A stretch of DNA of 50,379 bases. Source: an uncultured Alphaproteobacteria bacterium (GTDB lineage Bacteria; Pseudomonadota; Alphaproteobacteria; CAAGCB01; CAG-977). The position numbers and the translations under genes are program-made. The notes beneath the pieces are model-generated. The model worked only from the letters and a program-made list of their open reading frames with translations, did no database searches and was not told the origin of the DNA. How positions within the stretch are numbered: the stretch's first letter is position 1; every line of letters starts with the position of its first letter. The stretch is from the NCBI GenBank assembly GCA_944390195.1, contig CALXOZ010000015.1, positions 1 through 50,379 on the forward strand, read 5' to 3'. Shown here piece after piece: positions 1 through 7,741 of this stretch.

Positions 1-34
1 TTAAAAACGCCGGATTAAGGGATTTTTGTGAAGT

Positions 35-262
35 GATTTCAAGTAACTCCGCATGAAACCGGTTTTGTTAGAGGAGATGGTGAAGAGTGGCAGGCTCTGA
101 GAAAGCGATACGTTGATTAAGGAGTATGATTTCAAGTAACTCCGCATGAAACCGGTTTTGTTAGAGGAGAGGGTGAAGAGTGGCAGGCTCCGAGAAAGCG
201 ATACGTTGATTAAGGAGTATGATTTCAAGTAACTCCGCATGAAACCGGTTTTGTTGGAGGGG
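35..262. repeat. 93-bp tandem repeat, two full copies plus a partial third
   Basis: Three head-to-tail copies begin at 35, 128 and 221, an exact 93-bp period. Copies 1 and 2 differ at only two positions that I can see. Copy 3 keeps about 40 bp and then diverges after the ttttgtt block. Because 93 is 31 codons, the minus strand stays open through all copies and would encode repeated 31-residue units starting MRSYLKS and ending SSNKTGF. Both substitutions would change amino acids and no ribosome binding site is evident, so I read this as a DNA repeat rather than a gene. The array may continue to the left of the window. Confidence 0.85.
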
Positions 263-304
263 TGTGAAAATAAGTTATATATCAGGTGATACGTTTTTGG
301 AAAA

Positions 305-333
305 ACAACAAAAAACCCCCAAGATGGGGGTTT
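305..333 (-). terminator. Rho-independent terminator of tRNA-Met
   Basis: Read on the minus strand, arms at 333-325 and 321-313 form a C5/G5-based hairpin with flanking A/T pairs and a three-base loop. A T-rich tail follows (complement of the A-rich run at 301-312). It begins at the CCA end of the tRNA, so it would terminate that transcript. Confidence 0.8.
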
Positions 334-409
334 GGTAGCGGAGGAGGGATTCGAACCCCCGACACGCGGATTATGATTCCGCTGCTCTAACCGACTGAGC
401 TACTCCGCC
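333..409 (-). tRNA. tRNA-Met (anticodon CAU), elongator type
   Basis: The minus strand folds into a full cloverleaf of 77 nt with CCA encoded. The acceptor stem GGCGGAG pairs with CTCCGCT (first pair G-U), the D-arm uses GCTC/GAGC, and the anticodon stem GCGGA/TCCGC encloses loop ATCATAA with CAU at 375-373. The T-arm has the usual GGTTCGAATCC core. The body closely resembles alphaproteobacterial elongator tRNA-Met. CAU is also carried by initiator and lysidine-modified Ile tRNAs; the absence of three G-C pairs at the base of the anticodon stem argues against an initiator. Confidence 0.95.
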
Positions 410-423
410 GTTTATGGAGGCAA

Positions 424-452
424 CTTTTAGCTCTTTTTGATGTGTTTGTCAA
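424..452 (-). promoter_or_regulatory. Sigma-70-type promoter of tRNA-Met
   Basis: On the minus strand a perfect -35 box TTGACA (452-447) is followed by a 17-bp spacer and TAAAAG (429-424, 4 of 6 matches to TATAAT). Transcription would start near 417, a few bases before the mature tRNA 5' end at 409. It lies just beyond the end of cysE. Confidence 0.65.
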
Positions 453-460
453 TATGTTTT

Positions 461-1141
461 TTAAGAAATATCCTTTTCCTTCTTATTTAATTCATTCATC
501 TTTTCTTCTAATGTCGTTACTTGTGCCTTTAATTCTTCCAAAGCCTTCATCATCGGATCTGTTTTTTCAGCAGCATAAGCTTCAAATGATTTTTCCGCTT
601 TCTTACGGTGTTGGACAATTTGAGCTGGCACGCCGACGGCGGTTGCCGAATCCGGTACGTCTTTTAAAACAACTGCATTCGAACCGATTCTCGCATCGTC
701 TCCGATATTGATCGGTCCTAACAGTTTTGCTCCGGCTCCGACGATAACACGATTCCCTAAGGTCGGGTGGCGTTTTCCTTGGCTGGTTGATGTCCCGCCC
801 AATGTAACACCGTGATACAAAGTGACATCGTCTCCGATTTCCGCTGTTTCACCAATCACGACACCTGTAGCGTGATCAATGAACAGATTCTTACCGATTC
901 GGGCTGCAGGATGAATATCGACTCCGGTGATAAAACGACCGAATGCAGAAATAAGACGTGCTGTTGTGAAAAAATTTTTTTTCCATAAAAAATGAGCCAA
1001 GCGATACATCATAATGGCATGAAGCCCAGGATAACAAAGAAATACTTCGATTTTTGAACGTGCCGCAGGGTCACGTTGCAAAACGGAATTTGTATATTCT
1101 GAGGCTTTTAAAAATAAATCTTTTGTCAAACGCTTGAACAT
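461..1141 (-). CDS. cysE: Serine O-acetyltransferase (short form)
   Basis: This enzyme acetylates L-serine with acetyl-CoA to give O-acetylserine, the substrate of cysteine synthase. The 226-residue protein shows the left-handed beta-helix of hexapeptide repeats (about 75-170), with the GVTLGGTS loop at 111-118, catalytic-type D89-H90 and H110, and GKRHPTLG at 122-129. It lacks most of the N-terminal helical domain of long enterobacterial CysE (about 270 aa), resembling the short bacterial forms. The last 30 or so residues are charged and coiled-coil-like and do not end in the isoleucine that usually docks into CysK. Its partner cysK lies 22 kb away at 23359. ATG at 1141 faces the divergent hydrolase gene. 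Confidence 0.93.
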   Translation of the reverse strand: MFKRLTKDLFLKASEYTNSVLQRDPAARSKIEVFLCYPGLHAIMMYRLAHFLWKKNFFTTARLISAFGRFITGVDIHPAARIGKNLFIDHATGVVIGETAEIGDDVTLYHGVTLGGTSTSQGKRHPTLGNRVIVGAGAKLLGPINIGDDARIGSNAVVLKDVPDSATAVGVPAQIVQHRKKAEKSFEAYAAEKTDPMMKALEELKAQVTTLEEKMNELNKKEKDIS

Positions 1142-1207
1142 TGTACCTTCATTTCGTTAATATAGCTACCTTACAAGCTTATAACTCACCCTGTATAAGG
1201 TTTCAAT

Positions 1208-1909
1208 ATGCCAGAAGTTATTTTTAACGGTCCAAAAGGACGTTTGGAAGGTCGCTATCAACAAGGGAATAATGAAGAAGCGCCTTTGGCTTTGATTCTT
1301 CACCCCCATCCGCAAATGCCAAACGGTACGATGAATAATCGCGTAACATACACACTTTTTCAAACATTCAGTTCTTTGGGGTTTTCTGTGCTGAGGTTTA
1401 ATTTCCGCGGTGTCGGTCGTTCTCAAGGAACCTATGATGAAGGTCTGGGGGAATTGGGGGATGCTGCGGCGGCTTTGGACTGGTTGCAAATGATGAATAA
1501 AAACGCAAGAACCTGTTGGGTCGCCGGTTATTCTTTCGGTGCTTGGATCGGTATGCAGTTGTTAATGCGACGTCCGGAAATATCCGGTTTCATCTCGGTT
1601 GCTCCGCCGGCTAATTCAAAAGATTTCTCTTTTCTCGCCCCTTGTCCCGCATCCGGATTGATTGTTCATGGAGGAAATGACGAGTTCATTCCCGAACCTT
1701 CTGTCGCCGCCTTGGCCGATAAGCTGTCAAATCAACGGGGCATTTATGTTCGCTATACGCTCTTTCCTCACGCAGGTCATGATTTTGATAATCATTTGAA
1801 AGATATCAGTATGGCTGTCCGTGAATATGTCGTCGATGTCATGACAAAGAAACATAAAAAATCCATGCGTGGAAAAGGGGTGAAAAAAGTCCGTCCTAAA
1901 GAAGACTGA
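1208..1909 (+). CDS. Alpha/beta hydrolase of the COG2945 type
   Basis: This is a 233-residue predicted serine hydrolase with no signal peptide. Visible motifs are LHPHPQMPNGTMNN at 31-44 (the HPHP...G.M.N signature of the COG2945-like group), FRGVGRSQG at 66-74, the nucleophile elbow GYSFGA with Ser109, an acidic residue in HGGNDEF (Asp158), and His191 in HAGHDF. The catalytic triad therefore looks complete. The C-terminal tail (about 213-233) is very Lys/Arg-rich. The gene diverges from cysE across a 66-bp gap. The substrate is unknown; the family is generally described as small esterases or peptidases. Confidence 0.85.
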   Translation: MPEVIFNGPKGRLEGRYQQGNNEEAPLALILHPHPQMPNGTMNNRVTYTLFQTFSSLGFSVLRFNFRGVGRSQGTYDEGLGELGDAAAALDWLQMMNKNARTCWVAGYSFGAWIGMQLLMRRPEISGFISVAPPANSKDFSFLAPCPASGLIVHGGNDEFIPEPSVAALADKLSNQRGIYVRYTLFPHAGHDFDNHLKDISMAVREYVVDVMTKKHKKSMRGKGVKKVRPKED

Positions 1910-2687
1910 TGTTGTGGGAATATATGAAGATTATTGATACGAAGAACATTTTTTAAAAACAGTTTTTTTTGTATGCATGGTCTCCTGGCTTTTATTCAGA
2001 AATCTTTGAAATTTGTTTTTGTTTCGCGGATGGAAATCTTAAAACGAGATTGTTTATCCATCTTTCATGCCGAAACGGTGTGGACAGGGAAGGGAAAATG
2101 TTTCTCAATACAGTCTGTTTTTGATTGTTGTTGTAAAGTATGCAAGCTATTTCTTGTTCTTGAAAATGTTTTCGGACACTTTGGCAGAATTTTATTTGTA
2201 AATGATTGTGACAAATTTAAAAGCCGGAATAATGTTGTGTTGATTGTTTGTCGGAACGGTATTGAAAATATTTATAAACCGTAACAGTATGTCTGTGCTG
2301 TCAGTAAAGAAGGAAATCCTTTTTTGTTTTCTCAGAGATTTCATTTTCATGCTTGCTTGCCAGTAATATTATGTCAAGAAGATGAGCTTTTACTTGCAAA
2401 GTATGTTTTTAAAAATCTTCTTTTTTGATTTCAAACGTGTTTTAACATATGAAAATAATCAAATAGTCATTCATTTTTGTAAATAGCCTTTTATCCTATT
2501 GTTTTGTATAAAAAACTCGTTTTCAAGAAGAAATAACAAAGTGAATTTGATCTTTGTTTTGAAATCATGTGAATTGCATTTTTTTAATCATTCAGGATAG
2601 AAAAATGCCGGAAACGTTTTAACATCAAAGTGTTTTACTGCTAGAATTTTATAAAATTGGAAAATACTTTTAAGACAATATAAAAAA
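1910..2687. other. AT-rich intergenic region without a supported gene
   Basis: Almost 800 bp separate the hydrolase from the lolA terminator. The stretch is visibly more AT-rich than its surroundings, especially 2290-2690. A 116-codon plus-strand frame at 1934-2284 opens with TTG, has no Shine-Dalgarno sequence and a Cys/Phe-rich composition unlike a folded protein, so I do not call it. I see no tRNA, repeat family or convincing promoter here. It could be a decayed gene. Confidence 0.6.
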
Positions 2688-2719
2688 AAAGCGGTACGAA
2701 AATATTTTCATACCGCTTT
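2681..2719 (-). terminator. Terminator of lolA
   Basis: Arms 2688-2696 and 2711-2719 (AAAGCGGTA/TACCGCTTT) pair perfectly. The interior gaaaat/attttc can extend the stem with a single mismatch. On the minus strand the complement of the A-run at 2682-2690 supplies the T-tract. It sits 20 bp past the lolA stop codon. Confidence 0.8.
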
Positions 2720-2738
2720 CCGCTTATATTGAGACCTT

Positions 2739-3389
2739 TTACCTTGAACGGCGATGATTGTCTCCGGGACGAAGATTCTTTTTGGGATCTTTGAATTTAA
2801 AAATCTGTTCGTCCAATTCGATGTTTGTTTCCATGTTGTCCAAAGTTACAGTTGTCGTTATTTGTTGAGCATCTGTTACGCGCCATTGTTTCAAAGTAAA
2901 GGGGCTGTCTTTGAAAACAAGGGTTATTTTTCCGATTTCCGGATGTTTTTTATTTTGAATGGTCAAAGAAATCAAGCCGTTTTCAATATCGAAGTTTGAA
3001 ATGTCCAGTCCTTCCTTTTTAAAGGAAAAATCTTTTTTCAAGATGATTGCGGCAGGATTGTCGTCTAAATTCAGGTAAGTAACTTGTTCCAGTTTTTTAT
3101 CGTGAAAGATTAAATAATAGCCGTCGGCGACGACTTCAATCGGATGTTTGCTGTCGTATTCCAAACGCATTTTATTCGGTTTTAAAGCATAAAAGATTCC
3201 TTCTGCCGTCGCACCGTTGTCGCTGATCTGGTAAAACTTGCTTTTTATTGTTTGAATACCGTTAAAGTACGATTCCACTTTCTGAGCCAGTTCTTCTTGT
3301 TGCAGGCTGAAAGCCGTAGAAGGTACACTGTCTTGAGCCAAAGCGGGGGAGGTTAATAAAAATAAACAGAAAAGAAAAAATTTCATCAT
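2739..3389 (-). CDS. lolA: Outer-membrane lipoprotein carrier protein LolA
   Basis: LolA is the periplasmic chaperone that carries lipoproteins from LolCDE to the outer membrane. The 216-residue product begins with a clear Sec signal peptide, cleaved after ALA at residue 18. The mature part has the LolA-like run VESYFNGIQTIKSKFYQ, then GIFYALKPNKMRLEYD and the DNPAAIIL/KDF segments typical of alphaproteobacterial LolA. It follows ftsK by 41 bp on the same strand, an order common in Alphaproteobacteria. A strong terminator lies directly downstream. Confidence 0.9.
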   Translation of the reverse strand: MMKFFLFCLFLLTSPALAQDSVPSTAFSLQQEELAQKVESYFNGIQTIKSKFYQISDNGATAEGIFYALKPNKMRLEYDSKHPIEVVADGYYLIFHDKKLEQVTYLNLDDNPAAIILKKDFSFKKEGLDISNFDIENGLISLTIQNKKHPEIGKITLVFKDSPFTLKQWRVTDAQQITTTVTLDNMETNIELDEQIFKFKDPKKNLRPGDNHRRSR

Positions 3390-3430
3390 TGTTTTTCCTA
3401 AATGGTTTTTTGTGAGCTTTTATAGCAAAT

Positions 3431-5767
3431 TTACCGATTGTCAGGTACTAAAATTTCGCGTTTTCCGGCATGACTGGGGGCGGAAATTACTCCTTGTGCT
3501 TCCATTTGGTCGATTAAATCGGCAGCTCTGTTATATCCGATGCGCAATTGACGCTGGATATAACTGGTTGAAACCTTTCTATCACGCAAAATAATGGCGA
3601 CGGCTTTATCATACAGGCTTTCTTCTCCAGTATCTTGAGCGCCGTCGGAACTTGCCGAAGTTTCAGGCGGTTCTTCGACAACGGATTGCTCATATTCTGG
3701 GATGCCTTGCGTCCTGAGATGGGCTGTAACGGATTCGACTTCGGCATCACTGACAAAAGGTCCGTGTAAACGAACGGGGCGCTGTCCTTGGGCAAGATAA
3801 AGCATATCTCCTCTTCCCAGCAATTGTTCCGCCCCTTGTTCGCCCAGAATTGTCCGGCTGTCAATTTTTGTGGTTAAACGGAAACTGATTCTTTCCGGAA
3901 AATTCGCTTTGATCGTTCCAGTTATGACATCAACTGAAGGACGTTGGGTTGCTAAAATCAAATGGATACCCGCCGCTCTGGCTTTTTGAGCAATTCTTTG
4001 AACGGCGATTTCAATTTCTTTTCCGGCGGTTACCATTAAATCCGCCATTTCATCAACAATGACGACAATATAGGGGAAGGGCTTTAAATCCAAAGGCTGT
4101 TCTTCATAAACGGGTTCTCCGTTGTCATACCCCGTTAAAACCGTGCGTGTCATTGGTTCTTTGGCATTGATCATTTCTTTTATTTTTGCATTGTAACCGT
4201 CTATGTTGCGCACGCCGAGTTCGCTCATTTGCCTGTAACGGTCATCCATTTCCCGAACCGTCCAGTTCAAAGCCAAAACAGCCTTTTTCGGGTCGGTAAC
4301 AACAGGGGTTAACAAGTGGGGAATGCCGTTATACACCGACAATTCCAGCATTTTCGGGTCGACCATGATCAGACGGACTTGATCCGGTGTCAACCGGTAA
4401 AGCAAAGAAAGGATCATGGTGTTGATGGCAACGGATTTTCCTGATCCGGTCGTTCCTGCGACCAGTAAATGGGGCATCTTGGCTAAATCGGCGAAAGTGG
4501 GTTTTCCTCCGATATCTTTTCCAAGGGCTAATAACAAAGGTTTTGTAGCATTTTTAAAGTCATCACTTGCAAACATTTCTTTTAAATAAACGTCCGCCCG
4601 CTTTTCATTGGGCATTTCGATTCCAATGACACTTTGCCCCGGGATGACGGCGATGCGAACGGATAAGGCGCTCATTGATCTGGCAATATCGTCGGCCAGA
4701 TTGATCACGCGTGTTGTTTTTATGCCGGGTGCCGGTTCGAGTTCAAATAAAGTGACAACAGGACCGGGACGGACATTGACAATTTCCCCTTTTACGCCGT
4801 ATTCCTCCAAGACGTTTTCCAATTGGCGAGCCCGTTTTTCCAAATAATCGCGCGAAATAGAGTTGTCCTTTTCATTTTTGGGTTTGGCAAGAAAATCGAT
4901 TTTCGGCAAAATAAATTCTTCCGGCCGCCGTTTTTGGACTTTAACGGATTTTTGTACGCCCGGTTTTATCGTTGCTTTCTTTTGAGGCTTGGGCAAGACG
5001 GATTGCTGTTCTTGTTCAATTTCTTTTACGGTTTCGCTTTCTTCATCAAAAAGACTTTCAGGGATATCTTCCAAAAAGGATTCTTCATTTTCAGGTTGTT
5101 TTTGTGCTGTTTTGTTTTGCAGTTTGTTTTTCAAGAAAAGGAAAAACGCTTTTATTCCCCGTCCCAAAGCGGTAATCCAGCGTTTTACAAGATAAAAGGG
5201 GATTCCCAACGTCCAAGCCAGCCCGAAAAAGGAAGCCGCAAAAACGATTGCAAGCATAACATATTCGAGATAGGGCATATGGGCGGCATTCATGCAGTAC
5301 ACCAAAGGGTGATAGAATGCCGGCATGATTGCACCGCTGAAACCGGCAATAAGAGGGGTTAAGGAGACTGCCGGCAAAGCGGAGAATAAAATCAATAACA
5401 GGAACAGTGTAGGGACGAAACACAACGCACGCAAGAACTGATATTTATGCCATTTTAGGCGCAAAACGATAATTCCCCAAGAAAAAATAGCGGCAGGGAA
5501 TAATAAGGCGCCAAGCCCGAAATATTGCCATAACAGGTCAGAGCATATGGCTCCGAAACTCCCCAAAGCATTTTGAGGCGTGTTACCCGACGCCGTATTA
5601 AAAGAGGGGTCGGCCGAATCATAGGTTGCCAAAGCTGCCGCCAATGCCAACGCGAAACAGATCAATAATAGTCCTGAACAACGTATAATCAGTTTACGAA
5701 AAAAAAACTTCAGGTTATCAGGCAAAAAGGTGTGTTTTTCGGAATTTATCATAGCATGACCGTTCAC
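3431..5767 (-). CDS. ftsK: DNA translocase FtsK
   Basis: FtsK is the septal DNA pump that clears and resolves chromosomes at division. The 778-residue protein has four or five N-terminal membrane segments (about 24-200). A short charged linker (about 215-300) follows, much shorter than in E. coli. The RecA-like motor has Walker A GTTGSGKS at 438-445 and Walker B VIVDE at 569-573, then LATQRPS. A C-terminal winged-helix gamma domain (about 710-778) contains STSYIQRQLRIGYNRAA, which normally reads KOPS sites. The ATG at 5767 has no clear ribosome binding site; the next ATG, five codons in, is an alternative. lolA follows on the same strand. Confidence 0.96.
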   Translation of the reverse strand: MNGHAMINSEKHTFLPDNLKFFFRKLIIRCSGLLLICFALALAAALATYDSADPSFNTASGNTPQNALGSFGAICSDLLWQYFGLGALLFPAAIFSWGIIVLRLKWHKYQFLRALCFVPTLFLLLILFSALPAVSLTPLIAGFSGAIMPAFYHPLVYCMNAAHMPYLEYVMLAIVFAASFFGLAWTLGIPFYLVKRWITALGRGIKAFFLFLKNKLQNKTAQKQPENEESFLEDIPESLFDEESETVKEIEQEQQSVLPKPQKKATIKPGVQKSVKVQKRRPEEFILPKIDFLAKPKNEKDNSISRDYLEKRARQLENVLEEYGVKGEIVNVRPGPVVTLFELEPAPGIKTTRVINLADDIARSMSALSVRIAVIPGQSVIGIEMPNEKRADVYLKEMFASDDFKNATKPLLLALGKDIGGKPTFADLAKMPHLLVAGTTGSGKSVAINTMILSLLYRLTPDQVRLIMVDPKMLELSVYNGIPHLLTPVVTDPKKAVLALNWTVREMDDRYRQMSELGVRNIDGYNAKIKEMINAKEPMTRTVLTGYDNGEPVYEEQPLDLKPFPYIVVIVDEMADLMVTAGKEIEIAVQRIAQKARAAGIHLILATQRPSVDVITGTIKANFPERISFRLTTKIDSRTILGEQGAEQLLGRGDMLYLAQGQRPVRLHGPFVSDAEVESVTAHLRTQGIPEYEQSVVEEPPETSASSDGAQDTGEESLYDKAVAIILRDRKVSTSYIQRQLRIGYNRAADLIDQMEAQGVISAPSHAGKREILVPDNR

Positions 5768-5823
5768 AGATAAATTGAATCCAAGATTGGTTCAGTTATG
5801 ACATTAAAAAGTAAAATCTCCGT

Positions 5824-6462
5824 TTAATTTATCCGTCCGCCGGTGTTCATGTCCAGCAACAATGAAAGAGTATCGTAGAATTTTTGAATTTGGACGCACT
5901 CTAACAACGCCTGTTTTTCTGCTGGAGTAAAAGGAAGGATGGAAGCCAATGTCATTAAAAGCTGTTTATGAGGGATGTCTTTCAATGTGTCGGAGGTTAA
6001 ATCGATTTTATTGGAATAAGCGTACAGATCCAGCTTTGCAAAGAGTTCTTTTTTATTGAATTTAAAATCATATAGCTCGAAGTCTTGGGAAAAGGGGGAA
6101 AAATCGACAAAAGCGTCTTTATAAATGCCGTTGTGGTCGGATTCTCTGACGACATTAAATCGGGCTATACCCGTCAAAGTGATCAGCAAAGTGTTGCCGG
6201 ATTCTGCAAAAGAAGAAATTCGACCGGCGCAACCTGTTTTGTATAATGCGGGAATTTTCATCGGCATATCCTGTTGTGTCGGTTGAACCAAACCGACTAG
6301 CCGAGAGGAAGCCAAAGCATTAAAGATCAAACGGATATACCGCATTTCATAAATGCGTAAATTCAATTTTGTTCCCGGGAACAAAAAAGCTCCGGAAAAG
6401 GGCAGAACAGGCAAATTTGAAGGCAACTCGACAATTGTAACGTCAAAAATGCTATTGCTCAT
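5824..6462 (-). CDS. LON peptidase substrate-binding-domain protein
   Basis: This is a 212-residue protein consisting of the N-terminal domain of Lon (PUA-like, COG2802) without the AAA+ or protease parts. The start LPVLPFSGAFLFPGTKLNLRIYE and the core CAGRISSFAESGNTLLITLTGIARF match this family. A helical C-terminal part (about 130-205) ends it. The molecular function of stand-alone copies is not established. It lies 18 bp downstream of the thioredoxin-TPR gene, a pairing common in Alphaproteobacteria, and 56 bp upstream of ftsK, so the three may be co-transcribed. Confidence 0.88.
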   Translation of the reverse strand: MSNSIFDVTIVELPSNLPVLPFSGAFLFPGTKLNLRIYEMRYIRLIFNALASSRLVGLVQPTQQDMPMKIPALYKTGCAGRISSFAESGNTLLITLTGIARFNVVRESDHNGIYKDAFVDFSPFSQDFELYDFKFNKKELFAKLDLYAYSNKIDLTSDTLKDIPHKQLLMTLASILPFTPAEKQALLECVQIQKFYDTLSLLLDMNTGGRIN

Positions 6463-6480
6463 TTTTTCCGCCCTCCTTTT

Positions 6481-7389
6481 TTAAGAAAAGAGAAAAGAGG
6501 ACAGTTTCCTTCGTCCCGCGACAGTAACCGGATTGGTTTGCCCTAATGCTGAAAAAATCTGAAACAACTGTTGGCGCGCGGCATCATTATTCCAATTTTG
6601 TTCTTTTTTAATAATGAAGATCAACTGGTCAATGGCTTCTTGCGGATGCCCTTTGGCAAACAGGGCGCGAGCGTAGTCATAATGAAGTTGCAGGTCTTCG
6701 GGGGTTTGCAATAATTTTCCTTTGATTTCGTCAAGCTCCGGAGCGTTTTGAGATTCCAAAGCCAATTTTAAAGCGATTTTAGCGGCTTGTAAGTCCGGAC
6801 TTTTAATTGAATCTTCCAAACCGTCGGCAAGATCTTTCGCGGCGTCAAGTTGTTTCAGATCAATGAAGCAACGGATCATTCCCGCAAAAGCGGACGGATT
6901 GGCTTCATCTTTTTCCAAAACGGCGGCATATTCTTCCAACGCCTCTTGAGCTTGACCTTGAGCCAGTTTCTCAGCGGCATCTTTTAACATTTCATCCAAA
7001 GATAAAGCGGCTTTTCCGATTAAAGCTTGCATGAATGATTTTAATTGAGATTCCGGAACGACACCGGCGAAACCGTCCGCCAATCCGCCTTGGGCAAAGA
7101 TCATGGTTGTCGGGACACCTTGTATTCCTAATTGTATGGCTAAGGACTGACACTCTTCGATATTGAATTTAACCAGAACGGCTTTACCGTTTGACAGACG
7201 AATGTATTTTTCCAATAATTGCGCGAATTGTTCGCATTTCGGATTCTTCGCTGATTGAAAATAAGCGAAAACAATTCTGTTTTTTGATTCTTCCATGACA
7301 TCGGATTTGAATGATTGCATCGTGCCTTGTTTTATAACACTGTCATGCTTGCCGGCTCCATTTTTTAAATCTTCAAAAATCAACGCCAT
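6481..7389 (-). CDS. Thioredoxin-fold TPR protein (YbbN/CnoX-like)
   Basis: The 302-residue cytoplasmic protein has a thioredoxin domain (about 20-125) and a tail of TPR-like helices (about 130-300), the layout of E. coli CnoX/YbbN, a chaperedoxin. The cis-Pro loop GVPTTMIF is intact. The active site that would be CGPC reads NPKC, so only the second cysteine of the pair remains and classical disulfide exchange is unlikely. The E. coli protein also lacks a full CxxC, so a mixed-disulfide or holdase role remains plausible. It heads the minus-strand run that continues into the LON-domain gene. Confidence 0.85.
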   Translation of the reverse strand: MALIFEDLKNGAGKHDSVIKQGTMQSFKSDVMEESKNRIVFAYFQSAKNPKCEQFAQLLEKYIRLSNGKAVLVKFNIEECQSLAIQLGIQGVPTTMIFAQGGLADGFAGVVPESQLKSFMQALIGKAALSLDEMLKDAAEKLAQGQAQEALEEYAAVLEKDEANPSAFAGMIRCFIDLKQLDAAKDLADGLEDSIKSPDLQAAKIALKLALESQNAPELDEIKGKLLQTPEDLQLHYDYARALFAKGHPQEAIDQLIFIIKKEQNWNNDAARQQLFQIFSALGQTNPVTVAGRRKLSSFLFS

Positions 7390-7524
7390 AGATACCCTCC
7401 GCTAACAAATTGGAACGGGCATATCATATATGAAAAAAACTTTGATTAAAACGGAAAAATATTCCTCTTAATCCGACCTTTTGAATAGAAAGATAAAAAA
7501 AATTGAAAAAAATAAAAATTTTTG

Positions 7525-7552
7525 TTGCAAAAGATTGTCCGTTTGTTATAAT
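7525..7552 (+). promoter_or_regulatory. Sigma-70 promoter of tRNA-Gly
   Basis: A TTGCAA box at 7525-7530 is separated by 16 bp from a perfect TATAAT at 7547-7552. Initiation is expected near 7559-7560, about 18 nt before the mature tRNA. Confidence 0.75.
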
Positions 7553-7577
7553 CCTCACCTGTAAAGAGAAAAGAGTT

Positions 7578-7652
7578 GCGGGCGTAGCTCAGGGGTAGAG
7601 CGCAACCTTGCCAAGGTTGATGTCGAGGGTTCGAATCCCTTCACCCGCTCCA
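7578..7652 (+). tRNA. tRNA-Gly (anticodon GCC)
   Basis: The sequence forms a complete cloverleaf with encoded CCA. The anticodon stem CAACC/GGTTG encloses TTGCCAA, giving GCC. The D-arm is GCTC/GAGC and the T-arm has GGTTCGAATCC. The acceptor stem is GCGGGCG against CACCCGC, leaving position 6-67 as a C-A mismatch where alphaproteobacterial homologues have C-G or U-A. The unit is self-contained, with its own promoter upstream and terminator downstream. Confidence 0.95.
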
Positions 7653-7658
7653 AAATTC

Positions 7659-7681
7659 ACCTCCCGTGCGGGAGGTTTTTT
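7659..7681 (+). terminator. Terminator of tRNA-Gly
   Basis: A perfect 8-bp hairpin, ACCTCCCG/CGGGAGGT with a two-base loop, starts seven bases after the CCA end and runs into five to six T residues. The minus-strand HAD gene ends about 60 bp further on, so this separates convergent units. Confidence 0.9.
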
Positions 7682-7741
7682 GTTGCCTGAAAAGTTAAAA
7701 GAAATCCCACCCCCTTCTTTTAAAGGTACTTGGAAAAGTTT

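Noticed and set aside
35-262. CRISPR array
   Set aside because: The repeated unit is 93 bp with no unique spacers between short repeats, so it is a plain tandem repeat.
1934-2284. 116-codon plus-strand frame after the alpha/beta hydrolase gene
   Set aside because: It opens with TTG and has no ribosome binding site. Its Cys/Phe-rich, low-complexity product has no recognisable pattern, and it lies in a strongly AT-rich gap.
4823-5362. 179-codon plus-strand frame inside ftsK
   Set aside because: It is the antisense of the FtsK linker and membrane region; its Phe-rich content mirrors the Lys/Glu-rich linker.
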